DNA from: Pseudomonas moorei
GTDB lineage: Bacteria; Pseudomonadota; Gammaproteobacteria; Pseudomonadales; Pseudomonadaceae
Assembly (NCBI RefSeq): GCF_008801475.1
Contig: NZ_VZPP01000004.1
Coordinates: 124,001-188,000, forward strand
DNA length: 64,000 nucleotides
Direction of reading: 5' to 3'
In this document: positions 1-7,740 of the stretch, piece after piece
How positions within the stretch are numbered: position 1 is the stretch's first letter
How the letters are laid out: every line of letters starts with the position of its first letter
Program-made: the position numbers and the translations under genes
Notes under the pieces: model-generated
Seen by the model: the letters and a program-made list of their open reading frames with translations, nothing else
Told to the model about the DNA's origin: nothing
Databases searched by the model: none

Positions 1-894
1 GCCGTGGTCGATTCGGGCAGTTTGTCGGGCGCTGCGCGGCAGCTCGGCATGCCACTGGCTACGGTCAGCCGCAAGGTGGCGGAGCTGGAATCACACCTGC
101 AGACGCGTCTGCTTCACCGCACCACCCGGCAACTCTCGTTGACCGAAGCCGGCGCTTCGTACGTGGCGGCCTGTCGGCGTATTCTTGAGGACATCGCCGA
201 GGTCGAGCGCGCCGCGACCGGGGAATACGCCTCGCCCAAAGGTGAACTGGTGGTCACCGCTCCGGTGGTTTTCGGACGCTTGCATCTGGTGCCGGTGATT
301 GCGGAATTTCTCGCGCATTATCCGGAGATCGAGATCAATCTGATGCTCACCGATCGTGTCGTGCATCTGATGGAAGAGCACTGCGACGTCGCGGTGCGCA
401 TTGGCGACTTGCCCGACAGCTCGCTGATGGCCACACAAGTGGGGGCCGTGCGCCGGGTTGTTTGTGCAAGCCCGGATTACCTCGCGACCCATGGCATACC
501 CTTCAAGCCTGCTGATCTGGCCGGGCACGCCTGCATTACCTTCGAAGTCCTGGCGTCCGTAGGGGCCTGGGTGTTCGAAACGGGCAAATCAGAGGTGTCC
601 GTGCGCGTTCATTCCCGGCTGGCCGTCAATACGGCGGAAGCGGCCATCGACGCGGCGATGCTCGGGGTGGGCGTGATACGGGTGTTGTCCTATCAGGTTG
701 CCGATGCCCTGCGCAAAGACGCCCTGCGTGTGGTGCTCGAGCCTTTCGAATCGTTGCCGCTGCCTGTCAGCCTTGTGCATAAGGGGCAGGCGCCGTTACC
801 CCTGAAGTTGCGGGCATTCCTCGACTTTGTGACCCCGCGCTTGCGTGCTCGCACGGCGGGCCAGGCAGCTCCAGGAGAACGCGTTTCTCTGTAG
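1..894 (+). CDS. LysR-family transcriptional regulator, 5' end cut by window
   Basis: The reading frame is open from base 1 and ends with TAG at 892-894, so the true start lies upstream of the window. The first ~60 residues are a LysR winged helix-turn-helix (SGSLSGAARQLGMPLATVSR, then a wing segment ending LSLTEAG). About residues 90-295 form the periplasmic-binding-protein-like effector domain (LMLTDRVVHLMEEHCDVAVR is typical). This is nearly full length for the family (about 300 residues), so only a few residues should be missing. The target genes cannot be deduced: no divergent partner is visible inside the window. Family assignment is secure, function unknown. Confidence 0.9.
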   Translation, partial: AVVDSGSLSGAARQLGMPLATVSRKVAELESHLQTRLLHRTTRQLSLTEAGASYVAACRRILEDIAEVERAATGEYASPKGELVVTAPVVFGRLHLVPVIAEFLAHYPEIEINLMLTDRVVHLMEEHCDVAVRIGDLPDSSLMATQVGAVRRVVCASPDYLATHGIPFKPADLAGHACITFEVLASVGAWVFETGKSEVSVRVHSRLAVNTAEAAIDAAMLGVGVIRVLSYQVADALRKDALRVVLEPFESLPLPVSLVHKGQAPLPLKLRAFLDFVTPRLRARTAGQAAPGERVSL

Positions 895-930
895 GCGCGA
901 TGGCGGTCAACGATGATGCGTGCTGTCTGA

Positions 931-1065
931 TTGACCGCGTTATTCGCCCCGAACAGCGTGCGCGGCGGATCGCACTCGGGTAACGTGGCCGCCGCTGACC
1001 TCGCGGCTCAAGGGCTGTCGGTGGTCCAACAACAAGTCTGGCGACTAGCGAAGAGGGTGTTCTGA
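931..1065 (+). pseudogene. phnM: Probable phnM C-terminal remnant, frameshifted
   Basis: Immediately before phnN an open stretch reads AADLAAQGLSVVQQQVWR then LAKRVF and a TGA at 1063-1065 that overlaps the phnN ATG. PhnM (alkylphosphonate triphosphate diphosphatase) proteins end in a RADL...VWR.G.RVF-like pattern, and phnM commonly overlaps phnN in this way. A second piece, RARRIALG at 957-980, lies in another frame and ends in TAA; it resembles the RGRIA.G segment just before RADL. Together they suggest a decayed phnM tail with an indel near 980. No start codon, and no upstream phnM body, is present. Assignment is by memory of the family, not alignment. Confidence 0.5.
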
Positions 1066-1628
1066 TGGCGGGCAGGTTGATCTATCTCATCGGACCTTCC
1101 GGTTCGGGCAAGGACAGCCTGCTGGATGCCGCGCGAGCACGGCTGGCCGAACGCGGCTGCCGAGTCGTGCGGCGAGTCATTACTCGCTCGGCAGAGGCGG
1201 TGGGGGAGGCGGCGCTGGGTGTCAGCATGCAAGAGTTCGCCGAGATGGAGGCCCAGGGCGCCTTTGCCTTGAGTTGGCACGCTAACGGTCTGGCCTATGG
1301 CATCCCGCGGGAAATCGATGACTGGCTTGCGACGGGGGACGACGTGTTGGTCAATGGCTCTCGCGGGCACCTGCAGAACACTCACGAGCGCTATCCCGAC
1401 GTAATAGTGCTGTTACTGACGGTGGATCAAGCCGTGTTGCGCCAGCGCCTGCTGGCGCGCGGGCGTGAATCGGTGGTCGAGATCGATCAGCGATTGGCAC
1501 GCAACGCCCGTTTCAATGAGCGCTTGCTGGCCGATAGCGAGCCTGCCGTGCATCTGCTCGACAACTCCGGGCCGCTGGAGTACACGGTGGAGCGCTTGCT
1601 GGTCTGCATCGACAAACCAGAAGCATGA
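1065..1628 (+). CDS. phnN: Ribose 1,5-bisphosphate phosphokinase PhnN
   Basis: A 187-residue P-loop kinase of the guanylate-kinase-like PhnN family, which makes 5-phosphoribosyl 1-diphosphate from ribose 1,5-bisphosphate at the end of the C-P lyase pathway. The Walker A loop GPSGSGKD is at residues 10-17, and the region WHANGLAYGIPREID (about 75-90) matches the nucleoside-monophosphate-kinase-like fold of PhnN. Length is normal for the family. The ATG overlaps the stop of the phnM-like remnant, but no other phn genes are seen, so it looks like an orphan that survived loss of its operon. It could still supply PRPP from ribose 1,5-bisphosphate arising elsewhere. Confidence 0.85.
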   Translation: MAGRLIYLIGPSGSGKDSLLDAARARLAERGCRVVRRVITRSAEAVGEAALGVSMQEFAEMEAQGAFALSWHANGLAYGIPREIDDWLATGDDVLVNGSRGHLQNTHERYPDVIVLLLTVDQAVLRQRLLARGRESVVEIDQRLARNARFNERLLADSEPAVHLLDNSGPLEYTVERLLVCIDKPEA

Positions 1629-1659
1629 GCCTGATGTCGCTGGCGCATGTCGGGTAAAT

Positions 1660-1899
1660 TCAAAGCGCCTTTGCCAGCACCTCGCGTTTGGCCCGTTCGA
1701 AAAAAGCCAGGCCCGCTTCGGTGGGCGTGAGGCCGCGGGTCGAACGCAGCAATAACCGAACGGCGAGCCGTGCCTCCAGTTGCGCAATGGTTTTCGACAC
1801 GGCTGGCTGACCGATGTTCAGGCGACGGGCGGCTGCGGAAAACGAACCGGTTTCCACCACGTAGATGAAGGTTTCCATTGCGGCGAGGCGGTCTATCAC
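1660..1899 (-). pseudogene. LysR-family regulator truncated after the DNA-binding domain
   Basis: Encodes only 79 residues: METFIYVVETGSFSAAARRL is the start of a LysR helix-turn-helix, and the frame stops with TGA just after FERAKREVLAKAL, where the linker helix should lead into an effector domain of about 200 residues. No continuation of that domain is seen between the stop and the end of phnN, only 31 bp away. The break lies at the junction with the phn fragment, so a deletion or recombination there probably removed the 3' part. It follows the MFS gene on the same strand at 61 bp, suggesting it once regulated that gene. A short DNA-binding product could still be made. Confidence 0.8.
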
Positions 1900-1960
1900 A
1901 GGTCCTTTTGCAGCGCTAGACGAGGTCGGCGAGCCGGCGTGGAGTCAGCCTGCCTGCCAT

Positions 1961-3166
1961 TTATGCGGTAACCAGGGACGGTTGTCTTGAAGCCGTCAAA
2001 AACCGCAGCAACGCCAGCAGCGGAAACGCACTGCCAACCACCACGATCCACAACCAGCCACCCTGTTCGTACACCAGGCTGGCTACCGATGATCCGAACG
2101 CACCCCCAATGAAAATGCTGGTCATGTACAGGGCGTTGAGTCGGCTGCGGCTTTTGGCATCGAGAGCGTAGACCGCGCGTTGGCCCAGGACCATGTTCAT
2201 CTGCACGCAGAAATCGAGTACCACACCGGTCACCGCCAGACCGATGACGCTGTAGGCCGGATGGATGAAGGCCGGCAGGAAGCTCAGGCTGGCGAACAGC
2301 AGGGCCAGCAAGGACGCGACGCGGGTGTGGCCGGCATCGGCCAGGCGCCCGGCGATGGGCGCGGCGATGGCGCCGATGGCACCGACCAGCGCGAAGATCG
2401 CAATCTGGCTTTGCGACAGGCCATGGTTGCGCGCCAGTTCCAGGGGCACCGCCGTCCAGAACAGGCTGAACGTGGCAAACATGCAACCCTGGTAGAAGGC
2501 GCGTTGACGCAGCACCGGTTGCTGGCGCAACAGCGTCCACAGCGAGCCCAGCAACTGGCCATAAGAAGCACTGTGATCCGGTTGGCGCTTGGGGATGGTC
2601 ACGGCGAGCACAACGCTGATGGCGGCCATCAACAGCGCCGCAATGACAAACATCGCTCGCCAGCCGAAGTGGTCCGCAACGACGCTGGAGACCGGCCGCG
2701 CCAACAGAATCCCCAGCAGCAAGCCGCCCATGATCCCGCCGACCACACGACCGCGAGATTCTTCCGGTGCCAGATGCGCGGCCAGTGGAATCAGGATCTG
2801 CACGGACACCGAACTGAAGCCCACCAGCAGCGAAATCAGCAAAAACACGTTCGGCTGATCGGTGAACGCCGCGCCCAGCAGGCTGGCAATCGCCACCACG
2901 GTGGTGATGATCATCAGCCGACGGTTCTCCAGCAAATCACCCAGTGGTACCAGGAAGAACAGGCCCAGCGCATAACCGATCTGAGTCAACGAAACAATCA
3001 GGCTGGCCATGGTGTTGGTCAGGCCGATGTCCGGAGCGATCAGGCCGATAATGGGTTGCGCGTAGTAAATGTTGGCCACGATGGCGCCACAACAAAAAGC
3101 GAACAGCAACACCATGCCTCGGGTCATTGTCGCCGTGCCGTGGGGCACTGGGGTCGCTGGGTTCAT
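1961..3166 (-). CDS. MFS transporter (drug/metabolite exporter type)
   Basis: A 401-residue major facilitator with about 12 hydrophobic segments. Residues in the first loop pair (GYALGLFFLVPLGDLLENRR) carry the MFS signature between TM2 and TM3, and IYYAQPIIGLIA near the N terminus is typical of YgaY-like transporters. I chose the ATG at 3166 (MNPATPVPHG), which has AGCGAGAA upstream on the minus strand; the frame is open further upstream but that extension is not hydrophobic and overlaps the operator-like repeat. Substrate unknown. A perfect LysR-type inverted repeat lies about 80 bp upstream of the start and a truncated LysR gene lies just downstream. Confidence 0.85.
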   Translation of the reverse strand: MNPATPVPHGTATMTRGMVLLFAFCCGAIVANIYYAQPIIGLIAPDIGLTNTMASLIVSLTQIGYALGLFFLVPLGDLLENRRLMIITTVVAIASLLGAAFTDQPNVFLLISLLVGFSSVSVQILIPLAAHLAPEESRGRVVGGIMGGLLLGILLARPVSSVVADHFGWRAMFVIAALLMAAISVVLAVTIPKRQPDHSASYGQLLGSLWTLLRQQPVLRQRAFYQGCMFATFSLFWTAVPLELARNHGLSQSQIAIFALVGAIGAIAAPIAGRLADAGHTRVASLLALLFASLSFLPAFIHPAYSVIGLAVTGVVLDFCVQMNMVLGQRAVYALDAKSRSRLNALYMTSIFIGGAFGSSVASLVYEQGGWLWIVVVGSAFPLLALLRFLTASRQPSLVTA

Positions 3167-3245
3167 AACGTTTCTCGCTGAAAAAAGGGAATGCGCGCAG
3201 GCTAATGACGTGACGAGTACGGCGGAAGAGTGATTGGAGTGATAG

Positions 3246-3270
3246 CACTCATTCCGTTGCGGAATGAGTG
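3246..3270. promoter_or_regulatory. Perfect 11-bp inverted repeat, LysR-box-like operator
   Basis: CACTCATTCCG (3246-3256) and CGGAATGAGTG (3260-3270) are exact reverse complements separated by TTG. The core ATTCC-N5-GGAAT fits the T-N11-A pattern of LysR-type regulator sites. It lies about 80 bp upstream of the minus-strand MFS start and 138 bp before the plus-strand gene at 3408, where an operator would be expected. Not followed by a T run on either strand, so a terminator is unlikely. Confidence 0.6.
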
Positions 3271-3407
3271 ACGGGATCATGTGCCATCGGCCCGTGAACC
3301 TTGCGTCGAAACTTTGAGGGCTGATGATACATTCACTTACATCTTGTTCGATAGCATGCTTATGTTCTCCCTTGCCTCCTTAACGTTCATTAGCGGAAGT
3401 CACGTCC

Positions 3408-4037
3408 ATGAATGCGATGTTGCGTTACCTGATTCGCGGCGCCTCTCTGGTTACGTTGGTCGGTTTGTTCTCGGTCAGTTGGGCTCAGGCACAAGAGGCG
3501 CCCGGCATGCACATTGGTGTGCGCGGCGAGATCATCGAGGTCAGCGCCGATTGGGTGAAAGTCCATGCCAACAGCGGTGAAAACCTGACCGTCAACCTGA
3601 ACAAGGACACCAGGATCCGCGCCGTTACCCTGGCCAATATCGAAGACATCAAACCCGGCAGTTACATCGGCTCGGCCGCCATTCCTCAAGAGGATGGCAG
3701 CCTGAAGGCGCTGGAAGTCCACGTTTTCCCACCGGAACTGGCGGGCAGTGGCGACGGGCATCGCCCCTTTGATCTGGCCAAGGGCAGCAGCATGACCAAT
3801 GGCAGCGTCGGCGACCTGGTGGTCAGCAACGGCCGGATCCTGACCGTGAACTATAAGGGCGGCCAGCAGAAGATTCTGGTGCCGGAGGACGTGCCCATCG
3901 TCAACGTGCTGCCGGGGGATCGCAGCTTGCTCAAAGTGGGGACGAAAATCGTCACGTTCGTCACCCAAAGCGCCGACGGCACGTTGACGGCGCAGTCGAT
4001 TTCGGCCGGCAAGGACGGGGTGACGCCGCCGATGTAA
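3408..4037 (+). CDS. Exported protein of unknown function (DUF5666-like)
   Basis: A 209-residue protein with a signal peptide (residues 1 to about 29, hydrophobic core then WAQAQEA), so it is probably periplasmic. The mature part contains short beta-rich repeats, GVRGEIIEVSADWVKVHANS followed by TVNLNKDTRIRAV and later LVVSNGRILTVNYKGGQQ, resembling OB-like DUF5666 domains in which a property is tested as G.I..V....V.V. No catalytic motif or metal-binding cluster is seen. An in-frame ATG three codons later (3417) is an alternative start. It stands alone between the MFS gene and a lipoprotein gene, and its role is unknown. Confidence 0.7.
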   Translation: MNAMLRYLIRGASLVTLVGLFSVSWAQAQEAPGMHIGVRGEIIEVSADWVKVHANSGENLTVNLNKDTRIRAVTLANIEDIKPGSYIGSAAIPQEDGSLKALEVHVFPPELAGSGDGHRPFDLAKGSSMTNGSVGDLVVSNGRILTVNYKGGQQKILVPEDVPIVNVLPGDRSLLKVGTKIVTFVTQSADGTLTAQSISAGKDGVTPPM

Positions 4038-4135
4038 GGCCTACCGACCATCCGAAGAAAAACCCGCTTAGCCCTGACGGCTAGACTCTACAGGGGGATC
4101 ACTTCAACGCGTCCTTACCAAGCGGGAGCATCACG

Positions 4136-4579
4136 ATGAAAATCGTATCTTCGCTGGCATTGGTGGTAGCGGTCGGGTGCATCTGCGGATGCTCAACAGT
4201 GCCTGACCGTCAGGTCACCAATGTTCCCCTCAACGCTACTTCCATCAACGCCGGGCATATCGCCCGGCCCATCATGATGTCCAGTGGTCATGAAACCGTG
4301 TTCTGGTTTGCCGTCAGTGGCGAGAGCATGGGCAGCGCTTTACCAGGCCGTCTGATGGCCTACATCTATCCGGGAAGCTGTGCGAGCCTGGGTTCGAAAC
4401 CGGCCTATGACATGAACGACGGTCCGAACGCGCGGTTCTATTCCCAGGCATCGCACCAGTATTTCTGGAAAAGCGCACCGGTAGCCGTCGAGACGCTTCG
4501 AGCGGGCGGCTATGCATTGGTGGTGCGGGAAAGTCCGGCCGATGGTCACCAGAGTATTTTCTGCGGCAACTTGAGCTGA
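4136..4579 (+). CDS. Small hypothetical lipoprotein
   Basis: A 147-residue protein starting MKIVSSLALVVAVGCICGCS; Cys19 is a plausible lipidation site (lipobox ICGC, with an unusual Cys at -2). Residue 20 is Ser, which does not signal inner-membrane retention, so outer-membrane anchoring is likely. The mature part is unremarkable, with four further Cys-poor beta-like stretches and two Cys (in SCASLG and IFCGNLS) that could form a disulfide. No family recognised. A leader of about 100 bp separates it from the preceding exported protein, so they may or may not be co-transcribed. Confidence 0.7.
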   Translation: MKIVSSLALVVAVGCICGCSTVPDRQVTNVPLNATSINAGHIARPIMMSSGHETVFWFAVSGESMGSALPGRLMAYIYPGSCASLGSKPAYDMNDGPNARFYSQASHQYFWKSAPVAVETLRAGGYALVVRESPADGHQSIFCGNLS

Positions 4580-4597
4580 AACAGCAGGTGAAAAAAA

Positions 4598-4690
4598 CTG
4601 TGGGAGCGAGCTTGCCCGCGATGATATCTGCACAATCAACATCGTCGTTGACTGCCATGACCCCATCGCCAGCTAGCTCGCTCCCACCGT
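4598..4690. repeat. REP pair (inverted)
   Basis: CTGTGGGAGCGAGCTTGCCC at the left end and its near reverse complement (AGCTAGCTCGCTCCCACCG) at the right end enclose about 40 bp. This is the REP doublet form common in fluorescent pseudomonads. It separates the lipoprotein gene from sbp, which converge here, and could also help end transcripts. Confidence 0.8.
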
Positions 4691-4713
4691 CGTTGCAGTG
4701 TTCGTTCAGGTGA

Positions 4714-5712
4714 TTACTGACCGCTATAGATCTGGTCGAAAACGCCACCATCATTGAAGTGGGTTTTCTGCACGGTGCGCCAGTCGCCAAAGGTTTTCTC
4801 CACCGAGAGGAATTCCACTTTCGGGAAGCGATCGGTGTACTTGGCCAGCACGGCCGGGTCACGCGGACGCAGGTAGTTCGCCGCCGCAATCTCCTGGCCT
4901 TCCGGCGACCACAGGTACTTCAGGTATTCCTCGGCGGCTGCGCGGGTGCCTTTCTTGTCGACGGTTTTGTCGACCACCGACACCGGCGGCTCGGCTTCGG
5001 CGGAGACGCTTGGGTAGATGACTTCAAACTGATCGCGGCCGAACTCGCGGGCGATCATTTCCGCTTCGTTTTCGAAGGTCACCAGCACATCGCCGATCTG
5101 GTTGGTCATGAAGGTGGTGGTAGCGGCTCGGCCACCGGTATCGAGCACTGGCGCCTGTTTGAACAGTTTGCCGACGAAGGCTTTGGCCTTGTTCTCGTCG
5201 CCGCCGTTCTTCAGCACATAGCCCCACGCCGACAGGTAGGTGTAGCGGCCGTTACCCGAGGTTTTCGGGTTCGGCACGATGACTTGCACGCCATCCTTGA
5301 GCAGGTCCGGCCAATCCTTCAGCGCTTTCGGGTTGCCCTTGCGGACGATGAACACGGTGGCCGAGGTAAACGGCGCGCTGTTATTCGGCAGGCGCGTCAC
5401 CCAGTTTTCCGGGACCAGTTTGCCGTTGTCTGCCAGGGCGTTGATGTCGGTGGCCATGTTCATGGTGATGACGTCAGCCGGCAGGCCATCGATGACCGAT
5501 CGCGCCTGTTTGCTGGAGCCGCCGAAGGACATCTGCAGGGTGATGTTTTCGTTGTGTTCGGCTTGCCAGTGTTTCTGGAACGCAGTGTTGTAGTCCTTGT
5601 AGAAATCGCGCATCACGTCGTAGGAAACGTTGAGCAGGGTCGGTGCGGCCTGAGCCACACTGGTCAGTGCCAGGCCAGCGGCCAGAAGCGAGGCGCCTAA
5701 GAGTTTTTTCAC
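4714..5712 (-). CDS. sbp: Periplasmic sulfate-binding protein
   Basis: A 332-residue solute-binding protein of the Sbp/CysP family that delivers sulfate to the CysTWA ABC importer. The signal peptide is residues 1-22 or 23 (TSVAQAAP). LLNVSYDVMRDFYKDYNTAF, LQMSFGGSSKQARSVIDGL and NPKTSGNGRYTYL are characteristic sulfate/thiosulfate-binding signatures. The start is GTG at 5712, supported by AAGGA on the minus strand about 8 bp upstream and by a well-formed signal peptide. No cysT, cysW or cysA gene is next to it, so it must use permease components encoded elsewhere. A sulfur-starvation (CysB) control is likely from family knowledge, not visible here. Confidence 0.93.
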   Translation of the reverse strand: MKKLLGASLLAAGLALTSVAQAAPTLLNVSYDVMRDFYKDYNTAFQKHWQAEHNENITLQMSFGGSSKQARSVIDGLPADVITMNMATDINALADNGKLVPENWVTRLPNNSAPFTSATVFIVRKGNPKALKDWPDLLKDGVQVIVPNPKTSGNGRYTYLSAWGYVLKNGGDENKAKAFVGKLFKQAPVLDTGGRAATTTFMTNQIGDVLVTFENEAEMIAREFGRDQFEVIYPSVSAEAEPPVSVVDKTVDKKGTRAAAEEYLKYLWSPEGQEIAAANYLRPRDPAVLAKYTDRFPKVEFLSVEKTFGDWRTVQKTHFNDGGVFDQIYSGQ

Positions 5713-5814
5713 TGCGCAATCCTTGTTCTGAAAGTTTGTTTTTAAAGGTGAGGCAATTTGCCAGCGACTATAGCCGGGCTCGCATAGTCCTTTAAAGATT
5801 AAAAAGCACTTTGC

Positions 5815-6642
5815 TTATTCCAGTTTCTTGAACAATGCATTGCCGCAACGAGAGCAGAACGCGGCGTCGGGTTCATGGCTGTTTTTCCGGCACACCGGGC
5901 ATTCGTGGTCAAGGTTTTCACCCCGCATGGCGTTGGCCAGTTCAGCGGTGAATATGCCGGTCGGCACGGCGATGATCGAGTAACCGGTGATCATCACCAG
6001 CGAGGAAACCACCTGCCCCAGCGGCGTCTTCGGCACGATGTCGCCGAAGCCTACGGTGGTCAGGGTCACGATAGCCCAATAGATGCCTTTGGGAATGCTG
6101 GTGAAGCCGTGTTCCGGGCCTTCGATCACATACATCAAGGTGCCGAACACCGTCACCAGCGTGCAGACGCTGACCAGGAACACCACGATTTTCTGCTTGC
6201 TGCCGCGCAGGGCAGACATCAGGTAGTTGGCCTGTTTCAGGTAAGGGCTGAGCTTGAGCACGCGGAAAATCCGCAGCATCCGAATGATCCGGATGATCAG
6301 CAGGTACTGCGCATCGGAATAGTACAGCGCGAGGATGCCGGGCACGATGGCGAGCAAATCCACCAGTCCATAAAAGCTGAAGGCGTAGCGCAGTGGCTTG
6401 GGCGAACAGTACAGGCGCAGGCCATATTCAATGGCGAAGATGACCGTGAAACCCCATTCGATATACGCCAGCACATCGGCGTAGTCCTGGTGCACCGCAT
6501 CGATGCTGTCGAGCATCACGACCACCAGGCTGGCGAGGATGATCAACAGCAAAATGCCGTCGAAACGCCGACCGGCCTTGGTGTCGGTCTGGAAAACCAT
6601 GACGTAGAGCTGTTCACGCCATTTTTTAGTACTGATGTCCAT
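5815..6642 (-). CDS. Voltage-gated-type potassium channel with C-terminal zinc ribbon
   Basis: A 275-residue six-transmembrane ion-transport protein. A voltage-sensor-like S4 lies at about 116-131 (RIIRMLRIFRVLK, basic residues R118, R121, R124, R127, K130), and the pore loop carries the potassium selectivity filter TTVGFGD at 195-201. After S6 the cytoplasmic tail ends in a four-cysteine zinc-ribbon pattern, CPVC (C248, C251) and CSRC (C263, C266). Full length for bacterial six-helix channels. It sits between sbp and the urea transporter; the three may or may not share a transcript (22 bp to the transporter gene, about 100 bp to sbp). Potassium selectivity is inferred from the filter. Confidence 0.88.
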   Translation of the reverse strand: MDISTKKWREQLYVMVFQTDTKAGRRFDGILLLIILASLVVVMLDSIDAVHQDYADVLAYIEWGFTVIFAIEYGLRLYCSPKPLRYAFSFYGLVDLLAIVPGILALYYSDAQYLLIIRIIRMLRIFRVLKLSPYLKQANYLMSALRGSKQKIVVFLVSVCTLVTVFGTLMYVIEGPEHGFTSIPKGIYWAIVTLTTVGFGDIVPKTPLGQVVSSLVMITGYSIIAVPTGIFTAELANAMRGENLDHECPVCRKNSHEPDAAFCSRCGNALFKKLE

Positions 6643-6663
6643 GGATAACGCCTGACTCGAGAA

Positions 6664-7578
6664 TCAGCGCAGCCTAGGTCGATTCTCCCCGGGAGCGCAA
6701 GGCGCAGAGGCATCCATGGCGTTGCCGAACACTTGAGCCACCGAACGGACCAGCCAGCAGGCGAGGATGAACGGCGCGGTCAGCGTGGGCAGGCCGATCG
6801 TGGCGAACACCGGCGTCAGCAGCAGCGCCAATGCAATGCCGGCCAGTGGCAGCCACGGTTGCAGGCGCTGCGAGCTGAAGGCGAGGGCAGCGAGCACGGC
6901 GTTATAGCCACCGAGGCCGAGCAGGGCGGTGTAGAAATCATGGTGCAGCAGGCTCCAGCCCATGCCCGCGACAGACGCCAACAGCGCCCAGCAGAATGCG
7001 CGACGGTCAGCAATCAGCAAGCCGGCGGCAATCATCGCACCGGCCAGCGGATGACCGAGGAACATCACCTGACCAAAGCCTTTTAGGGGCGCGGCGAGCA
7101 TGTTCAGCGTGTCGACTTCGATCAAATGTGCCTGGGTCGAGGGCGTGGCGAAGCACAGCAGCACCCAGCTCAATACCACGAAGGGCGTGGTGTAGGCGGG
7201 TAGGCATTGGTTGAACCGGGCGCGCTTGAGCCACTGTTGAGTGAGCATCGCGCTCAGCCCGCCGCAGGCGATGATCACCAGCGGCAGCATGGCCGACCAG
7301 GGGAAGTACAGGCTCAGCAACAACCCGAGCAGGACGCCGTTGTAACTGAACAGCCCGGCCTGGCGATCGGCCTTGGCGTAGCCGCGACGTTGTGCGGTGA
7401 GCAACCCGGCGACGCCGCCGAGCAGCGCGCCGCCGAGCAGGGCGGGTGCGGTAAACAGAATGGCAAGCAGGCACAACAGACCGAACAGCGGATGACGCTG
7501 GAGGAATATCTGGCTGAAGCCGTTGAGCGTGGCCGTTGCCCAATCAGGGCAATGGGTGTTGAAGTGGTTGGCAGGCAT
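6664..7578 (-). CDS. Urea transporter (UT family)
   Basis: A 304-residue, highly hydrophobic protein with two similar halves, as in the UT family of urea channels. SYNGVLLGLLLSLYF in the first half and GYNAVLAALAFSS in the second are the paired signature loops of that fold. I placed the start at ATG 7578 (MPANHFNTHC); an in-frame TTG six codons earlier is a weaker choice. It lies between the channel gene and pyk. No urease genes are in the window. In Pseudomonas relatives a urea transporter is also found beside pyk and ttuD, so the position is ancestral rather than newly acquired. Confidence 0.85.
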   Translation of the reverse strand: MPANHFNTHCPDWATATLNGFSQIFLQRHPLFGLLCLLAILFTAPALLGGALLGGVAGLLTAQRRGYAKADRQAGLFSYNGVLLGLLLSLYFPWSAMLPLVIIACGGLSAMLTQQWLKRARFNQCLPAYTTPFVVLSWVLLCFATPSTQAHLIEVDTLNMLAAPLKGFGQVMFLGHPLAGAMIAAGLLIADRRAFCWALLASVAGMGWSLLHHDFYTALLGLGGYNAVLAALAFSSQRLQPWLPLAGIALALLLTPVFATIGLPTLTAPFILACWLVRSVAQVFGNAMDASAPCAPGENRPRLR

Positions 7579-7629
7579 GGCAGTTCTGAAAGTCAAAGGG
7601 AGCGAGTCGGTCGAGCGCGACCCCGGCTG

Positions 7630-7724
7630 ATCGCCAGCAGGCTGGCTCCCACACTGAATCTCTGTTCAGTATTGATTTCGTGATCGACACAAAAACCATG
7701 TGGGAGCCAGCCTGCTGGCGATGA
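7630..7724. repeat. REP pair (inverted)
   Basis: ATCGCCAGCAGGCTGGCTCC at the left and GGAGCCAGCCTGCTGGCGAT at the right are exact reverse complements about 50 bp apart. It lies in the gap between the urea transporter start and the pyk stop. Confidence 0.85.
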
Positions 7725-7740
7725 GGCCGGTATGGGCGCT

